A stretch of 64,000 nucleotides of DNA, from assembly GCA_036489755.1 (NCBI GenBank), contig DASXFD010000014.1:62001-126000 (forward strand), given 5' to 3'. Each line of letters starts with the position of its first letter. The first letter of the stretch is position 1. Positions 45,251 to 54,132 of the stretch are shown here, piece by piece. Source of the DNA: JABFXX01 sp036489755 (lineage in GTDB: Bacteria > Myxococcota_A > Polyangia > Haliangiales > Haliangiaceae). The translations under genes and the position numbers were made by a program. The notes under the pieces were generated by a model that was not told the DNA's origin, ran no database searches, and saw only the letters and a program-made list of their open reading frames with translations.

Positions 45251-46297
45251 TTAGCCGCCGAGCAAGCGGCCGCGACTGCCAGTCGAGCTGACCGGCTTGT
45301 GCAGCACGACTTTGCGGCCGGCTTCGCGCCCGGCGTCGTGCGCGCCGGTCACTCGCACGCTGCGCCGACGATTGACGACATGCGGATGGCGCGCGCGATA
45401 AAAGCTGTCGAGCTTGCCATCGCCGCGCCAGACGAGCCCGGTGCCGCGCAGCACGGTGCGCTCGGCGACGAGCCGATCGCGAAATCCGCGGATCACGCCG
45501 GACTGATACGACAGGCGATCGCGGCCGCTGCGCACGCGCGAGTCGGCGCGGTTCGCCTCCCACAGCCGCGACGCGGTCGCGAGCAAGAACGCATAGACGT
45601 GGCAGGCCATGTCGACGTTGGCGCGCGTCCCGGCGAGCTCGTAGACGCCGCCGTGGCGACCTTCGTTCGGCAGATACACCGGAATGCGGATGACCTTCAC
45701 GAAGAACAGCTCGGCGAGTAGCGACACGACATCGATCTCGACGCGATTGCTGCGCTTCGTCGGATCGCCGACGTGTGCGACTTCGAATTCGCGCGGCACG
45801 CCGACGTGCTCGATGTTGTAGCGAAGCATCAGCTCGTGCGCCGTGCGCATCGCAATTTCCGCTTCGTGCTGGTTGTCGCTGCCGGCGAGCGCGAGGAGCT
45901 TGCGGATGCGCTCGAGCACCCGATCGATCTCGGCGGCTGCGCCGGGCACCGGTGCGCCGGCCGCGCGCGCGTCGATGCCGCGCTCGGCACACACGCGTTG
46001 GAACGTCGTTCCGTGCGGCGGCTCGTCGGTCACGCGCAGCACTTCGTCGACGTATTGATGCGCCATCTCGTGCTCGAGCACGCCCATGACTTCGGGCCAC
46101 GCCCGTGTCAGCACCAACGTGCGCGACAGCTCGAGCGTGCGCGCCGATGGCACCCAACGACCGAGCCGGGTCGACGACTCGACGAGCTTGATGAGCGGGG
46201 TGACGAGACCGCGAAAGCGCGTGCTCTGCCATTCGTACGCGCGTTGTACCTCGCGCACGAGCGCGGCTTCGAGCGCGGCCGACAGAGGCGTGTCCAC
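45251..46297 (-). CDS. DUF2786 protein with N-terminal SprT-like HExxH motif
   Basis: 348 residues. An N-terminal zinc-peptidase-like segment carries VLEHEMAHQYVDE (HExxH at about 82-86) and a downstream His (PPHGTTFQ), as in SprT-type proteins. The DUF2786 block follows (RIRKLLALAGSDNQHEAEIAMRTAHELMLRYNI). The basic C-terminus (RRRSVRVTGAHDAGREAGRK) may bind nucleic acid. Combined SprT-DUF2786 proteins recur in Myxococcota; function unproven. GTG 46297 keeps the usual N-terminus; GTG 46336 would overlap the upstream gene's end by 14 bases. Confidence 0.85.
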   Translation of the reverse strand: MDTPLSAALEAALVREVQRAYEWQSTRFRGLVTPLIKLVESSTRLGRWVPSARTLELSRTLVLTRAWPEVMGVLEHEMAHQYVDEVLRVTDEPPHGTTFQRVCAERGIDARAAGAPVPGAAAEIDRVLERIRKLLALAGSDNQHEAEIAMRTAHELMLRYNIEHVGVPREFEVAHVGDPTKRSNRVEIDVVSLLAELFFVKVIRIPVYLPNEGRHGGVYELAGTRANVDMACHVYAFLLATASRLWEANRADSRVRSGRDRLSYQSGVIRGFRDRLVAERTVLRGTGLVWRGDGKLDSFYRARHPHVVNRRRSVRVTGAHDAGREAGRKVVLHKPVSSTGSRGRLLGG

Positions 46298-46322
46298 GCG
46301 CCACGTTATAGCCGGTTCGAGA

Positions 46323-46736
46323 TCACATGACGCCACGAAGGTTCTCGATCTGAGCCTGCGCCGCGACCGCTTGCTTCGTGTTCGGGAAGCGAGAGACTAC
46401 CTCACGATAGCCCTCGACCGCTTGAGCGAACCGCTTGGAGAAGTGGGCCTCCTGCGCGCGCTTGAGAGCCGCGATCGCCTCGGGGTCGTCCGCGGTGCCC
46501 GCGAGTTGTGGGGAAGCCGCCACCTGGGCACGAGGTCCGCTCTTCACAGGCAACTCAGGAACGCCCAGCTGCTTCGCGATTCGTTCGAACCATGAATTTT
46601 GCGCTCGGAGCAGGTCATTCTGCTCGCGTGCCTCGACGACGATCGCGCTCACGCCGGCGCGGACACCGGAAGCAATTAATTGATACGAGATGAATAGCGA
46701 CAATGCCCAGATGAACAACAAGATCACGAGTTGCAT
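46323..46736 (-). CDS. Membrane-anchored small protein with TPR-like tail
   Basis: 137 residues. An N-terminal membrane helix (LVILLFIWALSLFISYQLIAS) precedes a linker with basic/Gln residues and a C-terminal helix pair (RAQEAHFSKRFAQAVEGYREVVSRFP), typical of one or two TPR/Sel1 units. ATG 46736 is preferred because GGGGGA lies six bases upstream; ATG 46748 is also possible. No family assigned. Sits between the WD40 lipoprotein gene and the DUF2786 gene, all leftward. Confidence 0.75.
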   Translation of the reverse strand: MQLVILLFIWALSLFISYQLIASGVRAGVSAIVVEAREQNDLLRAQNSWFERIAKQLGVPELPVKSGPRAQVAASPQLAGTADDPEAIAALKRAQEAHFSKRFAQAVEGYREVVSRFPNTKQAVAAQAQIENLRGVM

Positions 46737-46819
46737 CGGTTCCCCCATAGTTGATTCGAGCGGCGCTCCCCGCTGACGGATTATCGACCACGGCGCTATG
46801 CGGTTGCGTCTGAACGCAA

Positions 46820-48493
46820 CTAACGCGTCAGCGTGTGGGTTACGACCGTGCCGTCGTACGTGCCGGCGTACACGGTATTGCCGTGCAACGCGAGCGCCGT
46901 GACCGGGCTCGGTTCCGCAATGCGCTGCAGCTCGCGGCCGGTCGCGGCGTCGAGCACGGCGATCGCGTCCGGGATCGCGATCACCACGTGCGCGCCGTCG
47001 ACCGCGATTGGACCATGCGTCGCCGAGGTCGATGACCATAGTTGCGACCAGGCGAGCGGGCCATCGCCGTGGCGCCACAGCTCGACGTTGCTTGCGGTCG
47101 ACACGACGACGCGCTCGCCGTCGCGATCGATCGCGAGGTGTTCGGCGCGAAGATCCGGATCGAGCACGACCTCGCGCCCGCTGCGGTCGCGCGCGTAGAG
47201 GCCGAGGCCTTCCCACGTGTCGTGTGGGGTGTCTACGTTGAGATGGGCACCGCCATACACGACCACGCCGTGGTGACTCGCGAGGTGCGTGAAGCCTTCG
47301 CGATCGTGCGGCGCGCCATGCGCCCACGCGAGCCCGCGAGCTACCGCGATCGAATTCATCTCGGGCTGATCGAGCCGGCGCGAGCGCCCGCGGTCGAGAT
47401 CGAGCCACTCGCTGGTATCGAGGCACAGGGCCTGTCGCGACGGCGCGTCGACGGCGAATCGCCAACACTGCGCATCCTTGACCTCGCCTTGCTCGAGCAG
47501 TCGGCCCCGTGGGTCGCGCACGAGCACGGTGCCATCGGTCGACGCCGATACGACCGAGCGATCGTCGGCATCGAGCGCGACGATCGCGCCGAGTTGCATG
47601 CCTTCGTCGCGGATCCGCGCGCCGTCGCGCAGGTTCCAGAGCTCGACGTGCCCATCGGACGTGTACGCGGCCAACGACCCCTCTCGGTTAGCCGTGGTCG
47701 CGGTGAAACCGCGGGGCGAGTCGATGGTTTGCACGACGCCGCCGCCGAGCTTCACGAGGAGCGAGTGGTCGTAGTCGATCGTGACAACGTAGCCGTCGTC
47801 GAGCAGGAGGCTGTTCAGCGACGCCGGCGTGCGCGCGCGCAACGCGCCCGACTCGAGATCGAGCCGTGCGACCGCATCATCGAGCTGGACCACGCCGTCG
47901 CCGCGGTAGCTCCCGAGGAATCGGAAGATCTCTTCGGGCTGCGACCACCGCACGTGCCCGTTCGCAGAATTGACGCCGATCGTGCCATCGCCGGTGCCGA
48001 GCACGATCGTGCCGTGCGCGGGCCACGCGACGAACCGCGGATGGGGGTGTCCGTCGATGCGCCACATCTCGGTGCGAAACGGCAGCGACCAGCGCACGAG
48101 CGCATTGTCGTCGGCGATCGCGATCGCATCGTCGTCCGGTGAGAACGCGACGACGGCGTCGCTTCGGGTCTCGACGCTGCAGTCCTCCTCGTGAGGCGGC
48201 GCGACCTGCCATAGCGCGACACAGCCGCGCACGCCGTCGACGATCGCGAACCAGTTGCCATCGTGCGAGAACACCGCAGGCACGCGACTCGCGATCGGGA
48301 TCGTCGCGATCCGCAGGCCGCTCCGGCCGTAGACCAGTGCGGCTTCGCTTCGGCCGACGAGCACGGCGCGCGTGCCATCCGGCGCGATCGTCGCCAAGCT
48401 GAGGTTCGCGACGTACCAGCGCGGCACGCCGAACCCGCTCGAGGCAGGCGCGCACGCCGCGAGCACCACCACCACCAACAACAACCATCTCAT
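46820..48493 (-). CDS. WD40/beta-propeller lipoprotein
   Basis: 557 residues, signal ending VLAAC (Cys 14). The body is a run of propeller blades (DAVVAFSPDDDAIAIADDNALVRW, GSLAAYTSDGHVELWNLRDG, RSVVSASTDGTVLVRDPRG, NTVYAGTYDGTVVTHTL). It resembles the extracellular half of the kinase at 21498-24731. No catalytic residues. The exported propeller may act as a sensor or scaffold; no partner is clear. Confidence 0.85.
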   Translation of the reverse strand: MRWLLLVVVVLAACAPASSGFGVPRWYVANLSLATIAPDGTRAVLVGRSEAALVYGRSGLRIATIPIASRVPAVFSHDGNWFAIVDGVRGCVALWQVAPPHEEDCSVETRSDAVVAFSPDDDAIAIADDNALVRWSLPFRTEMWRIDGHPHPRFVAWPAHGTIVLGTGDGTIGVNSANGHVRWSQPEEIFRFLGSYRGDGVVQLDDAVARLDLESGALRARTPASLNSLLLDDGYVVTIDYDHSLLVKLGGGVVQTIDSPRGFTATTANREGSLAAYTSDGHVELWNLRDGARIRDEGMQLGAIVALDADDRSVVSASTDGTVLVRDPRGRLLEQGEVKDAQCWRFAVDAPSRQALCLDTSEWLDLDRGRSRRLDQPEMNSIAVARGLAWAHGAPHDREGFTHLASHHGVVVYGGAHLNVDTPHDTWEGLGLYARDRSGREVVLDPDLRAEHLAIDRDGERVVVSTASNVELWRHGDGPLAWSQLWSSTSATHGPIAVDGAHVVIAIPDAIAVLDAATGRELQRIAEPSPVTALALHGNTVYAGTYDGTVVTHTLTR

Positions 48494-48598
48494 GCGGCTG
48501 CATGTAGCACGGTGCGCGCCCGCCCCGGCATCGCACGTGATCGATCGGCGCGATGTCGCAGTCGCAGCTGCGACCCGGGCCGTTGAAGATCAGCTTGG

Positions 48599-48670
48599 AG
48601 GTGCCACCCAGATTTGAACTGGGGAATGGTGGTTTTGCAGACCACTGCCTTACCACTTGGCTATGGCACC
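48599..48670 (-). tRNA. tRNA-Cys (GCA)
   Basis: 72-base cloverleaf on the minus strand: acceptor GGTGCCA/TGGCACC, a D-arm with AAGTGGTAAGG, anticodon loop CTGCAAA (GCA, Cys), and T-arm with GTTCAAATC. The discriminator base is U, an identity element for cysteinyl-tRNA synthetase. CCA is not encoded. Stands alone between two leftward protein genes. Confidence 0.97.
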
Positions 48671-48808
48671 GGAGGTGAATCTTCTAGCAGACTTGCGAGG
48701 CCTCTGGAAGAGGCATCGAGGCGGCTGACCTTCGGTCCCCTCTTGATGCCCTGTTTCGGTCCGTTTTTCGAGGCGCTGTTCGATCGAGAGCGCCACGAGT
48801 CGAGTGCA

Positions 48809-49297
48809 CTAGTCGGGAAGGCAGAAGTTATAGGCGACCTTGTCGCTCGCTGATCCTAGGCTGACGGCGATCGTGGTCTGCCACAGACCGGGCATCCACA
48901 GGTTCACCGGTGTGAGCGTGTACTGCCCAGTCTGCCCGTCGACCGGCGTGATCTCCGGAACGATCGGCGTCCCGTGCATGTGATCGGGCATGTATGGCGA
49001 CACGGTGATGTCGCTTGCCATCCCGTCCATCGGTGCACCGACGACGCCGTTCGACATCGAGCTGAGGAGCATCACCCACGTGTTGTTGCCGCGCGCCGGC
49101 GGCGCCGGATCGGCCGACATCAGCTTCACGTCGATCAGCCCGTTAGCGCCCATGTGCTCGTCGCCGACCGTGTACGTCTCGGCGCGCGTGTCGTCGGCGC
49201 AGTCGTACGTCGTGATGTCCGCGTCTACGGTCGAGTTGCTGTTGCCGCAACCGAGAGTCACGGCCTCGATCAAACCGAGAACGACGAGCTCGCGCAT
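48809..49297 (-). CDS. FixH/YtkA-like lipoprotein (paralogue 1)
   Basis: 162 residues; ATG 49297 follows AAGGAGG. Signal ends VTLGC (Cys 17). The mature part is an Ig-like domain of the FixH/YtkA class with PARGNNTWVMLL, the Met/His stretch SPYMPDHMHGTPIVPEIT, and QYTLTPVNLWMPGLWQTTI. Two relatives (52786-53217, 56678-57130) share the HGTP and 'GLW/GYW' blocks. The clustered Met and His suggest copper binding, by analogy with other Met/His-rich periplasmic domains (inference). Last of a three-gene leftward operon. Confidence 0.85.
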   Translation of the reverse strand: MRELVVLGLIEAVTLGCGNSNSTVDADITTYDCADDTRAETYTVGDEHMGANGLIDVKLMSADPAPPARGNNTWVMLLSSMSNGVVGAPMDGMASDITVSPYMPDHMHGTPIVPEITPVDGQTGQYTLTPVNLWMPGLWQTTIAVSLGSASDKVAYNFCLPD

Positions 49298-49311
49298 GGG
49301 CCTCCTTCGCA

Positions 49312-49653
49312 TCAATTGTTCGGCGCTCCGCAAACGAACCACGTCAAGATGGTGACGCGATCCGCGACCGTCGGCTGTGGCGCCGGTTCCATCGGCATCG
49401 CGCAGTTATAGAGCTGGTCGAGTGCGTCCTGTCGCCGCGCGAATAGGTCTGAATACGTCGACAGCGGCTGGTCGAACGCGGACCCCTGCGGGTTGTGACA
49501 CTGGCTGCAGTACTGCTGGATCAGCGGCGCGATGTCGCTCGTGTAGCTAGGCGGAGTCGCCGGGCACGACGCGGGCTCGTCGCGTGGACACGACGGGTCC
49601 GAGCTCGTGCACGCCACGAGCGACAACACGATGACGACCGCACGCCGTGTCAC
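49312..49653 (-). CDS. Small cytochrome c-like lipoprotein
   Basis: 113 residues from GTG, overlapping the stop of the gene before it by four bases (GTGA). The signal ends SLVAC (Cys 14). A single haem motif, CSQCH, is in YTSDIAPLIQQYCSQCHNPQGSAFDQPLSTYSDL, the pattern of the short cytochrome c domain found in Planctomycetes and Myxococcota. A Met (CAMPMEPAPQP) could be the sixth ligand. It probably carries electrons in the periplasm. Middle gene of the operon with two Ig-like lipoproteins. Confidence 0.85.
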   Translation of the reverse strand: MTRRAVVIVLSLVACTSSDPSCPRDEPASCPATPPSYTSDIAPLIQQYCSQCHNPQGSAFDQPLSTYSDLFARRQDALDQLYNCAMPMEPAPQPTVADRVTILTWFVCGAPNN

Positions 49654-50267
49654 GGTACGTCGAGGTAGAACGCGGCGTGGCCATGAGGCGAGTCGTCTGC
49701 GTAGTCGAGGCAGTTCTCGAACAGATGGAACCGCACCGTCCACTCGCCCGGTTCGTCGAACTGGATCGGGCCGACTTTGTACGTACCGGTCGGGCTCTCG
49801 ACTGTCGTCTGGTTCGTCGGCGGCGCGGCATGCGTGTCGTTCAGGAACACCTCGGCGTAGATGTTCGCGCCCATCACCGGCGTGTTGTCCGTCAGGAACG
49901 TCGCGACGACGCTGAAGTACACGTCGTAGTTCTCGTAGATCGGCGTCGCAGTCCACGTCACGTGGTACTTGCAGTCGTCGTCGTTGCCGGCGGAGCCGTA
50001 CATCGTCGCACCGAAGTCAGACTCGTCGGAGCCAGTCGTGCCGGCTGCGTCCGGCGGCGGCCGAAACTGGCAGTCGGACTGGCTAGTCGTTTGCGTCATC
50101 AGATCGCCGGTGTCGGGGTCGATGCAATGCGTGTCGGCCGAGCCCGGCTCGGGGCCGCCGGCGGGGCCGCTGGGCGTGTTGCTGCCACAGCTGGCGAACG
50201 CGATCGAGGCGAGTCCGCTGGTGAGGAGTGTTGAAAGGATGATCGAATAAGCGTTGCGAGTTTTCAC
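49650..50267 (-). CDS. Hypothetical lipoprotein with His-containing C-terminal domain
   Basis: 205 residues. The signal ends IAFASC (Cys 27), followed by a Gly/Pro/Ser spacer. The C-terminal half is a beta domain ending EWTVRFHLFENCLDYADDSPHGHAAFYLDVP, with several His and paired Cys; this ending recurs in other uncharacterised myxobacterial lipoproteins. Possibly a distant FixH-like fold. First gene of the leftward operon. A GGTGCG-type inverted repeat lies about 195 bases upstream, in front of regB. Confidence 0.75.
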   Translation of the reverse strand: MKTRNAYSIILSTLLTSGLASIAFASCGSNTPSGPAGGPEPGSADTHCIDPDTGDLMTQTTSQSDCQFRPPPDAAGTTGSDESDFGATMYGSAGNDDDCKYHVTWTATPIYENYDVYFSVVATFLTDNTPVMGANIYAEVFLNDTHAAPPTNQTTVESPTGTYKVGPIQFDEPGEWTVRFHLFENCLDYADDSPHGHAAFYLDVP

Positions 50268-50460
50268 AGATGTCTCCGGACGAGAGGTGATCGATCGTCG
50301 AGCCCGCGGCCATTCGGCACGAACGAAGATGTGGTGTCAATCAACGCGTCGAAGCGATCGGTACGCGACATCGCGCCTCGCGACGCGATGCCGATGATCG
50401 TTTTCCGACGACGATGCGCAATCAGCCCGCGATCGATCTCGCCTTCACATCGGTCCGGAC

Positions 50461-50477
50461 TGCGCAATAATTACGCA
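50461..50477. repeat. Inverted repeat site A, TGCG-N9-CGCA, upstream of regB
   Basis: TGCG and CGCA flank a nine-base AT-rich core, CAATAATTA. The reverse strand reads GGTGCG-N9-CGCAGT, matching two further copies at 52733 and 57137. Lies 26 bases before the regB ATG, in the 235-base divergent gap with the cytochrome operon. It could be an operator for both. Confidence 0.5.
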
Positions 50478-50502
50478 CCTCGGCTCGGACGTTGGAGCCG
50501 GC

Positions 50503-51750
50503 ATGACGCGGATACTTTCCATGATGACCCAGGATCTCGAACCAGCCGTCACGTTGCCGTGGCTGGTGCGGCTGCGGTGGGCATCGATCGCCGGGCAGCT
50601 CGTGATCTTTCCCGCGCTGCACGCGCTGATCGATTTGCCGCTGCGGCCGATCTGGTTCGCCGTCGTGATCGCGCTGTCGGCGGCGTCAAACGTCGCGCTC
50701 GGGATCCTCGCGCCGCGTCGTCGCTGGCTGCGCCACGAGCTCATCGGCGTCGTGATGATGCTCGACACCGTCTTCCTGACGGCGCTGTTCTTCGGCACCG
50801 GTGGATCGGCGAACCCGTTCACCGTGCTCTACCTCGTGCAGATCGCGCTGTCGGCGCTCGTGCTCGGTGCGCGCTGGGTCGCCACGATCGTCGTGCTCTC
50901 GCTCGCCGGGTTTGCCGCGCTGTTCGGTGTCGGCTCGCCGCACGAGATGCATATGCACACCCATCTGCAGACGATGTGGGCAGCATTCGCGATCGCGGCT
51001 GCGCTGATCGCATTCTTCGTCCGCCGCGTCGCGCACGCGATCACGTCGCAACGCGAACAGATCATCCGACTGCGCGAGCGCAACGAGCGCACCGAGCGGC
51101 TGGCATCGGTGACCCGGCTCGCGGCGAGCGCGGCGCACGAGCTCGGCAGCCCACTCGGTACGATCGCGGTCGCGGCGCACGAAGCGACCCGGCACCTCGA
51201 GGACGCGCGCGAGCTCGTCGGCCGTGACCTCGAGCTGATCGCACTGGAGGTCGATCGCTGCCAGCGCATCCTGGAACGCATGGCGCAGCAAGGCTCGCAA
51301 TCGCACGACGACGCGCCGATCACGCTCGGCGAGCTCGGCGACGAGCTGCGCGATCAGCTCGGCGAGGACCGCGCCCATCGGCTCGAGCTGTCGATCGCCG
51401 AGCCCGGTGTCGCGCTCGCCGTACCCGGCGATCAGCTCGTGACGGCTGTGCTCGCGCTCGTCGAGAACGGCTTGGACGCCAGCAAGGAGCGCGTCGAAGT
51501 CGCCGTGCGTGCTCGCGCGTCGTCGGTCGAGATCGCGGTCGCGGATCGCGGCCAGGGGATCGAGCCTGCGGTACTCGAGCGGATCGGCACGCCGTTCTTC
51601 ACGACGAAAGGCTCCGGCCAAGGCCTCGGGCTTGGCGTGTTCCTCGCGCGGGCGTTCTGCGAAGGCTGCGGCGGCGATCTCTCGATCGAGTCGCAGGTCG
51701 GCGTCGGCACGCGCGCGACGATCCGACTGCCGGTGGAACGCGCCGCATGA
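50503..51750 (+). CDS. regB: RegB/PrrB-type redox-sensing histidine kinase
   Basis: 415 residues. Six membrane helices in the first 175 residues contain FGTGGSANPFTVLYLVQ (about 97-113), the quinone-binding GGxxNPF motif of RegB. The phosphoacceptor His 212 is in ASAAHELGSPLGT. Cys 253 (VDRCQRILERM), 41 residues after it, matches the redox-active Cys of Rhodobacter RegB. ATPase motifs are VENGLDAS, ADRGQGIEP and FFTTKGSGQGLGLGVF. The ATG-TGA overlap couples it to regA. It should sense respiratory redox state through quinone and Cys oxidation. Its local targets are likely the cytochrome and copper genes around it. Confidence 0.93.
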   Translation: MTRILSMMTQDLEPAVTLPWLVRLRWASIAGQLVIFPALHALIDLPLRPIWFAVVIALSAASNVALGILAPRRRWLRHELIGVVMMLDTVFLTALFFGTGGSANPFTVLYLVQIALSALVLGARWVATIVVLSLAGFAALFGVGSPHEMHMHTHLQTMWAAFAIAAALIAFFVRRVAHAITSQREQIIRLRERNERTERLASVTRLAASAAHELGSPLGTIAVAAHEATRHLEDARELVGRDLELIALEVDRCQRILERMAQQGSQSHDDAPITLGELGDELRDQLGEDRAHRLELSIAEPGVALAVPGDQLVTAVLALVENGLDASKERVEVAVRARASSVEIAVADRGQGIEPAVLERIGTPFFTTKGSGQGLGLGVFLARAFCEGCGGDLSIESQVGVGTRATIRLPVERAA

Positions 51751-52280
51751 CCACCTCGCCGGTCTTGCTGGTCGTCGACGACGATGATCGGCTTCGCGAT
51801 CGCCTCGCGGTCGCACTCGCCGAGCGTGGCTATCGCGTGCTCACCGCGGCCAATCACGCCGCGGCGATCGCGCAGGCGAAGGAGCAAGTCGTCGAGCGAG
51901 CGGTCGTCGACCTCCGCATGCCCGGACCGCACGGGCTCGTCGTCGTGCAAGACCTGCTCGCGGTTCGGCCGGCGATCGAGATCGTCGTGCTGACCGGCTA
52001 CGGCAGCATCGCGACCGCGGTCGAAGCGATGCGCCTCGGGGCCCGCAACTACATCACGAAGCCTGCGAATGCCGATCAGATCGTGGCCGCGTTTGCGATC
52101 GAGTCGACTCCCTCAGGCGAGCTGGCGTTCGAGGTTCCGTCGCTCGCGAAGCTCGAGCGCGAGCACATCGAGCACGTCCTGCAGGAGTGCAACAACAACG
52201 TGTCGAGGGCTGCACGCGTGCTCGGCATGAGCCGCCGCACGCTCCAGTACAAGCTGGCCAAGTTTCCGGTTCGCCGATAG
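51747..52280 (+). CDS. regA: RegA/PrrA-type response regulator
   Basis: 177 residues. Receiver domain with the acidic pair DDDD (11-14), phospho-Asp 55 (VVDLRMPGPHG), and ITKPAN (Lys). A short linker leads to a Fis-type helix-turn-helix (ECNNNVSRAARVLGMSRRTLQYKL). This arrangement and size are those of RegA/PrrA/ActR global redox regulators. The helix-turn-helix is nearly the family consensus, so its DNA site should resemble known GC-rich inverted repeats. Overlaps regB by four bases. Confidence 0.94.
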   Translation: MTTSPVLLVVDDDDRLRDRLAVALAERGYRVLTAANHAAAIAQAKEQVVERAVVDLRMPGPHGLVVVQDLLAVRPAIEIVVLTGYGSIATAVEAMRLGARNYITKPANADQIVAAFAIESTPSGELAFEVPSLAKLEREHIEHVLQECNNNVSRAARVLGMSRRTLQYKLAKFPVRR

Positions 52281-52289
52281 TGTCGTTCC

Positions 52290-52733
52290 ATGAACCGCAG
52301 AGAATTGATCGGCGCAGGAATCGGGCTCGGCGCGGTCACCTGGGCGGCGGACGCGCTCGGCCAACCTCATCCCGCGTCGCCGACGGACGCCAAGACCACG
52401 GTGCTCGCCACGCTCGCCGATTGCATCGCGAAAGGCACGGTGTGCAACGCGCATTGCCAGACCGAGCTCGCGCAGGGAGCGAAGGACTTCGTGCATTGCG
52501 CGACCGCGGTCATGGACATGCTCGCCGTCGTGGCGGCGACGCAATCGTTGATCTCGCGTCAATCGGTCAATGCGAAGAAGCTCGCCGAAGTCTGTGCGGC
52601 GGCGTGTCGCGAGTGCGCGGCCGCATGCCTCGAGCACAGGGCGCACTGGGCTCACGGCATGCACCTCGAATGCAAGGCGTGCATGGAGGCGTGCAATGCG
52701 TGCGCGCCGGCGTGCGCCGCCTATGCCGCATAG
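52290..52733 (+). CDS. csp1: Tat-exported copper-storage protein, Csp1-like
   Basis: 147 residues. The N-terminal MNRRELIGAGIGLGAVTWAA is a twin-arginine signal. The mature four-helix bundle carries 13 Cys in CxxxC pairs, e.g. CAAACRECAAAC (about 102-113) and CKACMEACNACAPAC (about 128-142). Methylosinus trichosporium Csp1, which is also Tat-exported, likewise has 13 Cys and binds Cu(I) inside the bundle. The gene starts nine bases after regA, so copper storage is probably cotranscribed with the redox regulators. Confidence 0.93.
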   Translation: MNRRELIGAGIGLGAVTWAADALGQPHPASPTDAKTTVLATLADCIAKGTVCNAHCQTELAQGAKDFVHCATAVMDMLAVVAATQSLISRQSVNAKKLAEVCAAACRECAAACLEHRAHWAHGMHLECKACMEACNACAPACAAYAA

Positions 52734-52753
52734 GTGCGAAAATTCAGCGCACG
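52733..52753. repeat. Inverted repeat site B, GGTGCG-N9-CGCACG
   Basis: Begins on the last base of the csp1 stop and lies 32 bases upstream of the FixH-like gene start at 52786. Core AAAATTCAG is AT-rich. Same spacing and half-sites as sites A and C. Confidence 0.5.
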
Positions 52754-52785
52754 AGCGCCGGGGTTGGCTCTGCTAAGAATTGGTC

Positions 52786-53217
52786 ATGGGCAAGACAACC
52801 GTCGCCGGCCGCGCTGCAGGCCTCGCGGTCATGCTCGCGGCGTGCACGCAAGATTCGTCGACCCCGGATCTCAATAGCGGTCCTCTCGTGCAGGTCGCGG
52901 AGTCGGCAAGCTCCAGCGGCGGCTACATGGTGGACGTCCTCGCGCACACGTCGATGCTGACGCGCGGCAACTACGACCTCGAGTACATCGTCACCGACAC
53001 GGCCGATGGCTCGCCGGTCGATGGCCTCGCGCTCACGCTCGAGCCGTGGATGCCCGCGATGGGTCACGGCACGCCGATCATTCCGACGATCACCGCGCTC
53101 GGTAGCGGCGCTTATTCGCTCGAGGACGTCGACCTGTTCATGGCCGGCCTGTGGCAGTTGCGCACGACCGTGGCCGATCCATCGGATCAGGTCGAGCCGT
53201 CGCTGCAAATCCAATAG
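52786..53217 (+). CDS. FixH/YtkA-like lipoprotein (paralogue 2)
   Basis: 143 residues; signal ends VMLAAC (Cys 19 or so). Domain with YDLEYIVTDTADGSPVDGL, then TLEPWMPAMGHGTPIIPTIT and YSLEDVDLFMAGLWQLRTTV. It shares the HGTP and GLW blocks with 48809-49297 and 56678-57130; the Met/His group is WMPAMGHGTP. Downstream of inverted repeat B and first of a four-gene rightward run with an outer-membrane protein and two thioredoxin-like lipoproteins. Copper-site role inferred. Confidence 0.85.
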   Translation: MGKTTVAGRAAGLAVMLAACTQDSSTPDLNSGPLVQVAESASSSGGYMVDVLAHTSMLTRGNYDLEYIVTDTADGSPVDGLALTLEPWMPAMGHGTPIIPTITALGSGAYSLEDVDLFMAGLWQLRTTVADPSDQVEPSLQIQ

Positions 53218-53223
53218 AGCGCC

Positions 53224-54132
53224 GTGCTGGGTCAGGTTTGCGTCGTCGTCGCAGCGCTGGTCGCGGCCCCGGCGGTCGTGCACGCGCAAGCTTGTTGCGC
53301 GGGATCGAGCGCGGTCACGCCGGGGCGTCTCGCGTTGCACGAGGACGCGCTCGTCGGCATCGACGCTCGCGCGACCGCCGCATACGGCTCGTTCGATCCG
53401 ACGGGGACCTTCGTGGCGACGCCGCCGGGCGCGTCGGAACAAGACTTCGAAGAAGATCTGTTCGCCGCGATCCGATTCGCGGGTCGCGCGCAAGCTGCGT
53501 TGCTCGTGCCCATCGTCGAGACTCGCCGTACGACCTCGACGGGCAGCGAGCTCGGCGGCGGCATCGGCGACGTCAACGCGAGCGTTCGCTACGACTTCGT
53601 ATACGCGAGCGAGGCCCATTACGTGCCCGGGATCGCGCTACTCGCCGGAGTGACGTTTCCGACCGGGACTCCACCCGAGGACGCGACGACTCCGCTCGCG
53701 ACCGGCGCGACGGGTGTTGGCGCCTATCAGGGCAACCTCGGCATCTCGTTCGAGAAGGTGATGGGGCCGTGGCTGTTCGGCGCGACCGGGCTGGTCGCGA
53801 AGCGCTCGACGCGAAACGTCGACGGCGTGACGTCGGCGCTCGCGTCGCAGTGGACGGCGCTCGCGCTCGCCGCGTACACGTTCCACTCCGAGAGCGCGAT
53901 CGCGCTCTCGGGCTCGTTCACGGAAGAGGGCAACGCGGCCGTCGACGGCATCACCGTGCCGAGCTCGTTTCGGCGGCTCGTTGCGTTCACGCTGTCGGGC
54001 GTCGTGCCGCTCTCCGATCGCCTCCGGCTCCAAGGCGCGGTCACGGTCGACCCGCCAGCTTCGTCGTTCGGAGTCAACCAACCTTCCGCCGGTGTCGGCG
54101 GCACCGCCACGGTAATCTACGCATGGCTATGA
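53224..54132 (+). CDS. Predicted outer-membrane beta-barrel protein
   Basis: 302 residues from a GTG six bases after the FixH-like gene. Signal VLGQVCVVVAALVAAPAVVHAQ. The mature part alternates short polar and hydrophobic stretches typical of barrel strands (LFAAIRFAGRAQAALLVPIVE, VPGIALLAGVTFPTG, KVMGPWLFGATGLVAKRS). It ends AVTVIYAWL-like with an aromatic/hydrophobic terminus. CxxC near the start (QACCAGSS) is unusual. Possibly a transporter; resembles proteins annotated as DUF-type 'transporter' barrels. Overlaps the next gene by ten bases. Confidence 0.75.
   Translation: MLGQVCVVVAALVAAPAVVHAQACCAGSSAVTPGRLALHEDALVGIDARATAAYGSFDPTGTFVATPPGASEQDFEEDLFAAIRFAGRAQAALLVPIVETRRTTSTGSELGGGIGDVNASVRYDFVYASEAHYVPGIALLAGVTFPTGTPPEDATTPLATGATGVGAYQGNLGISFEKVMGPWLFGATGLVAKRSTRNVDGVTSALASQWTALALAAYTFHSESAIALSGSFTEEGNAAVDGITVPSSFRRLVAFTLSGVVPLSDRLRLQGAVTVDPPASSFGVNQPSAGVGGTATVIYAWL

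Noticed and set aside
48700..48714. Small hairpin GCCTCT-GGA-AGAGGC near the tRNA-Cys gene
   Set aside because: Six pairs only, no T-run on either strand; cannot be called a terminator.
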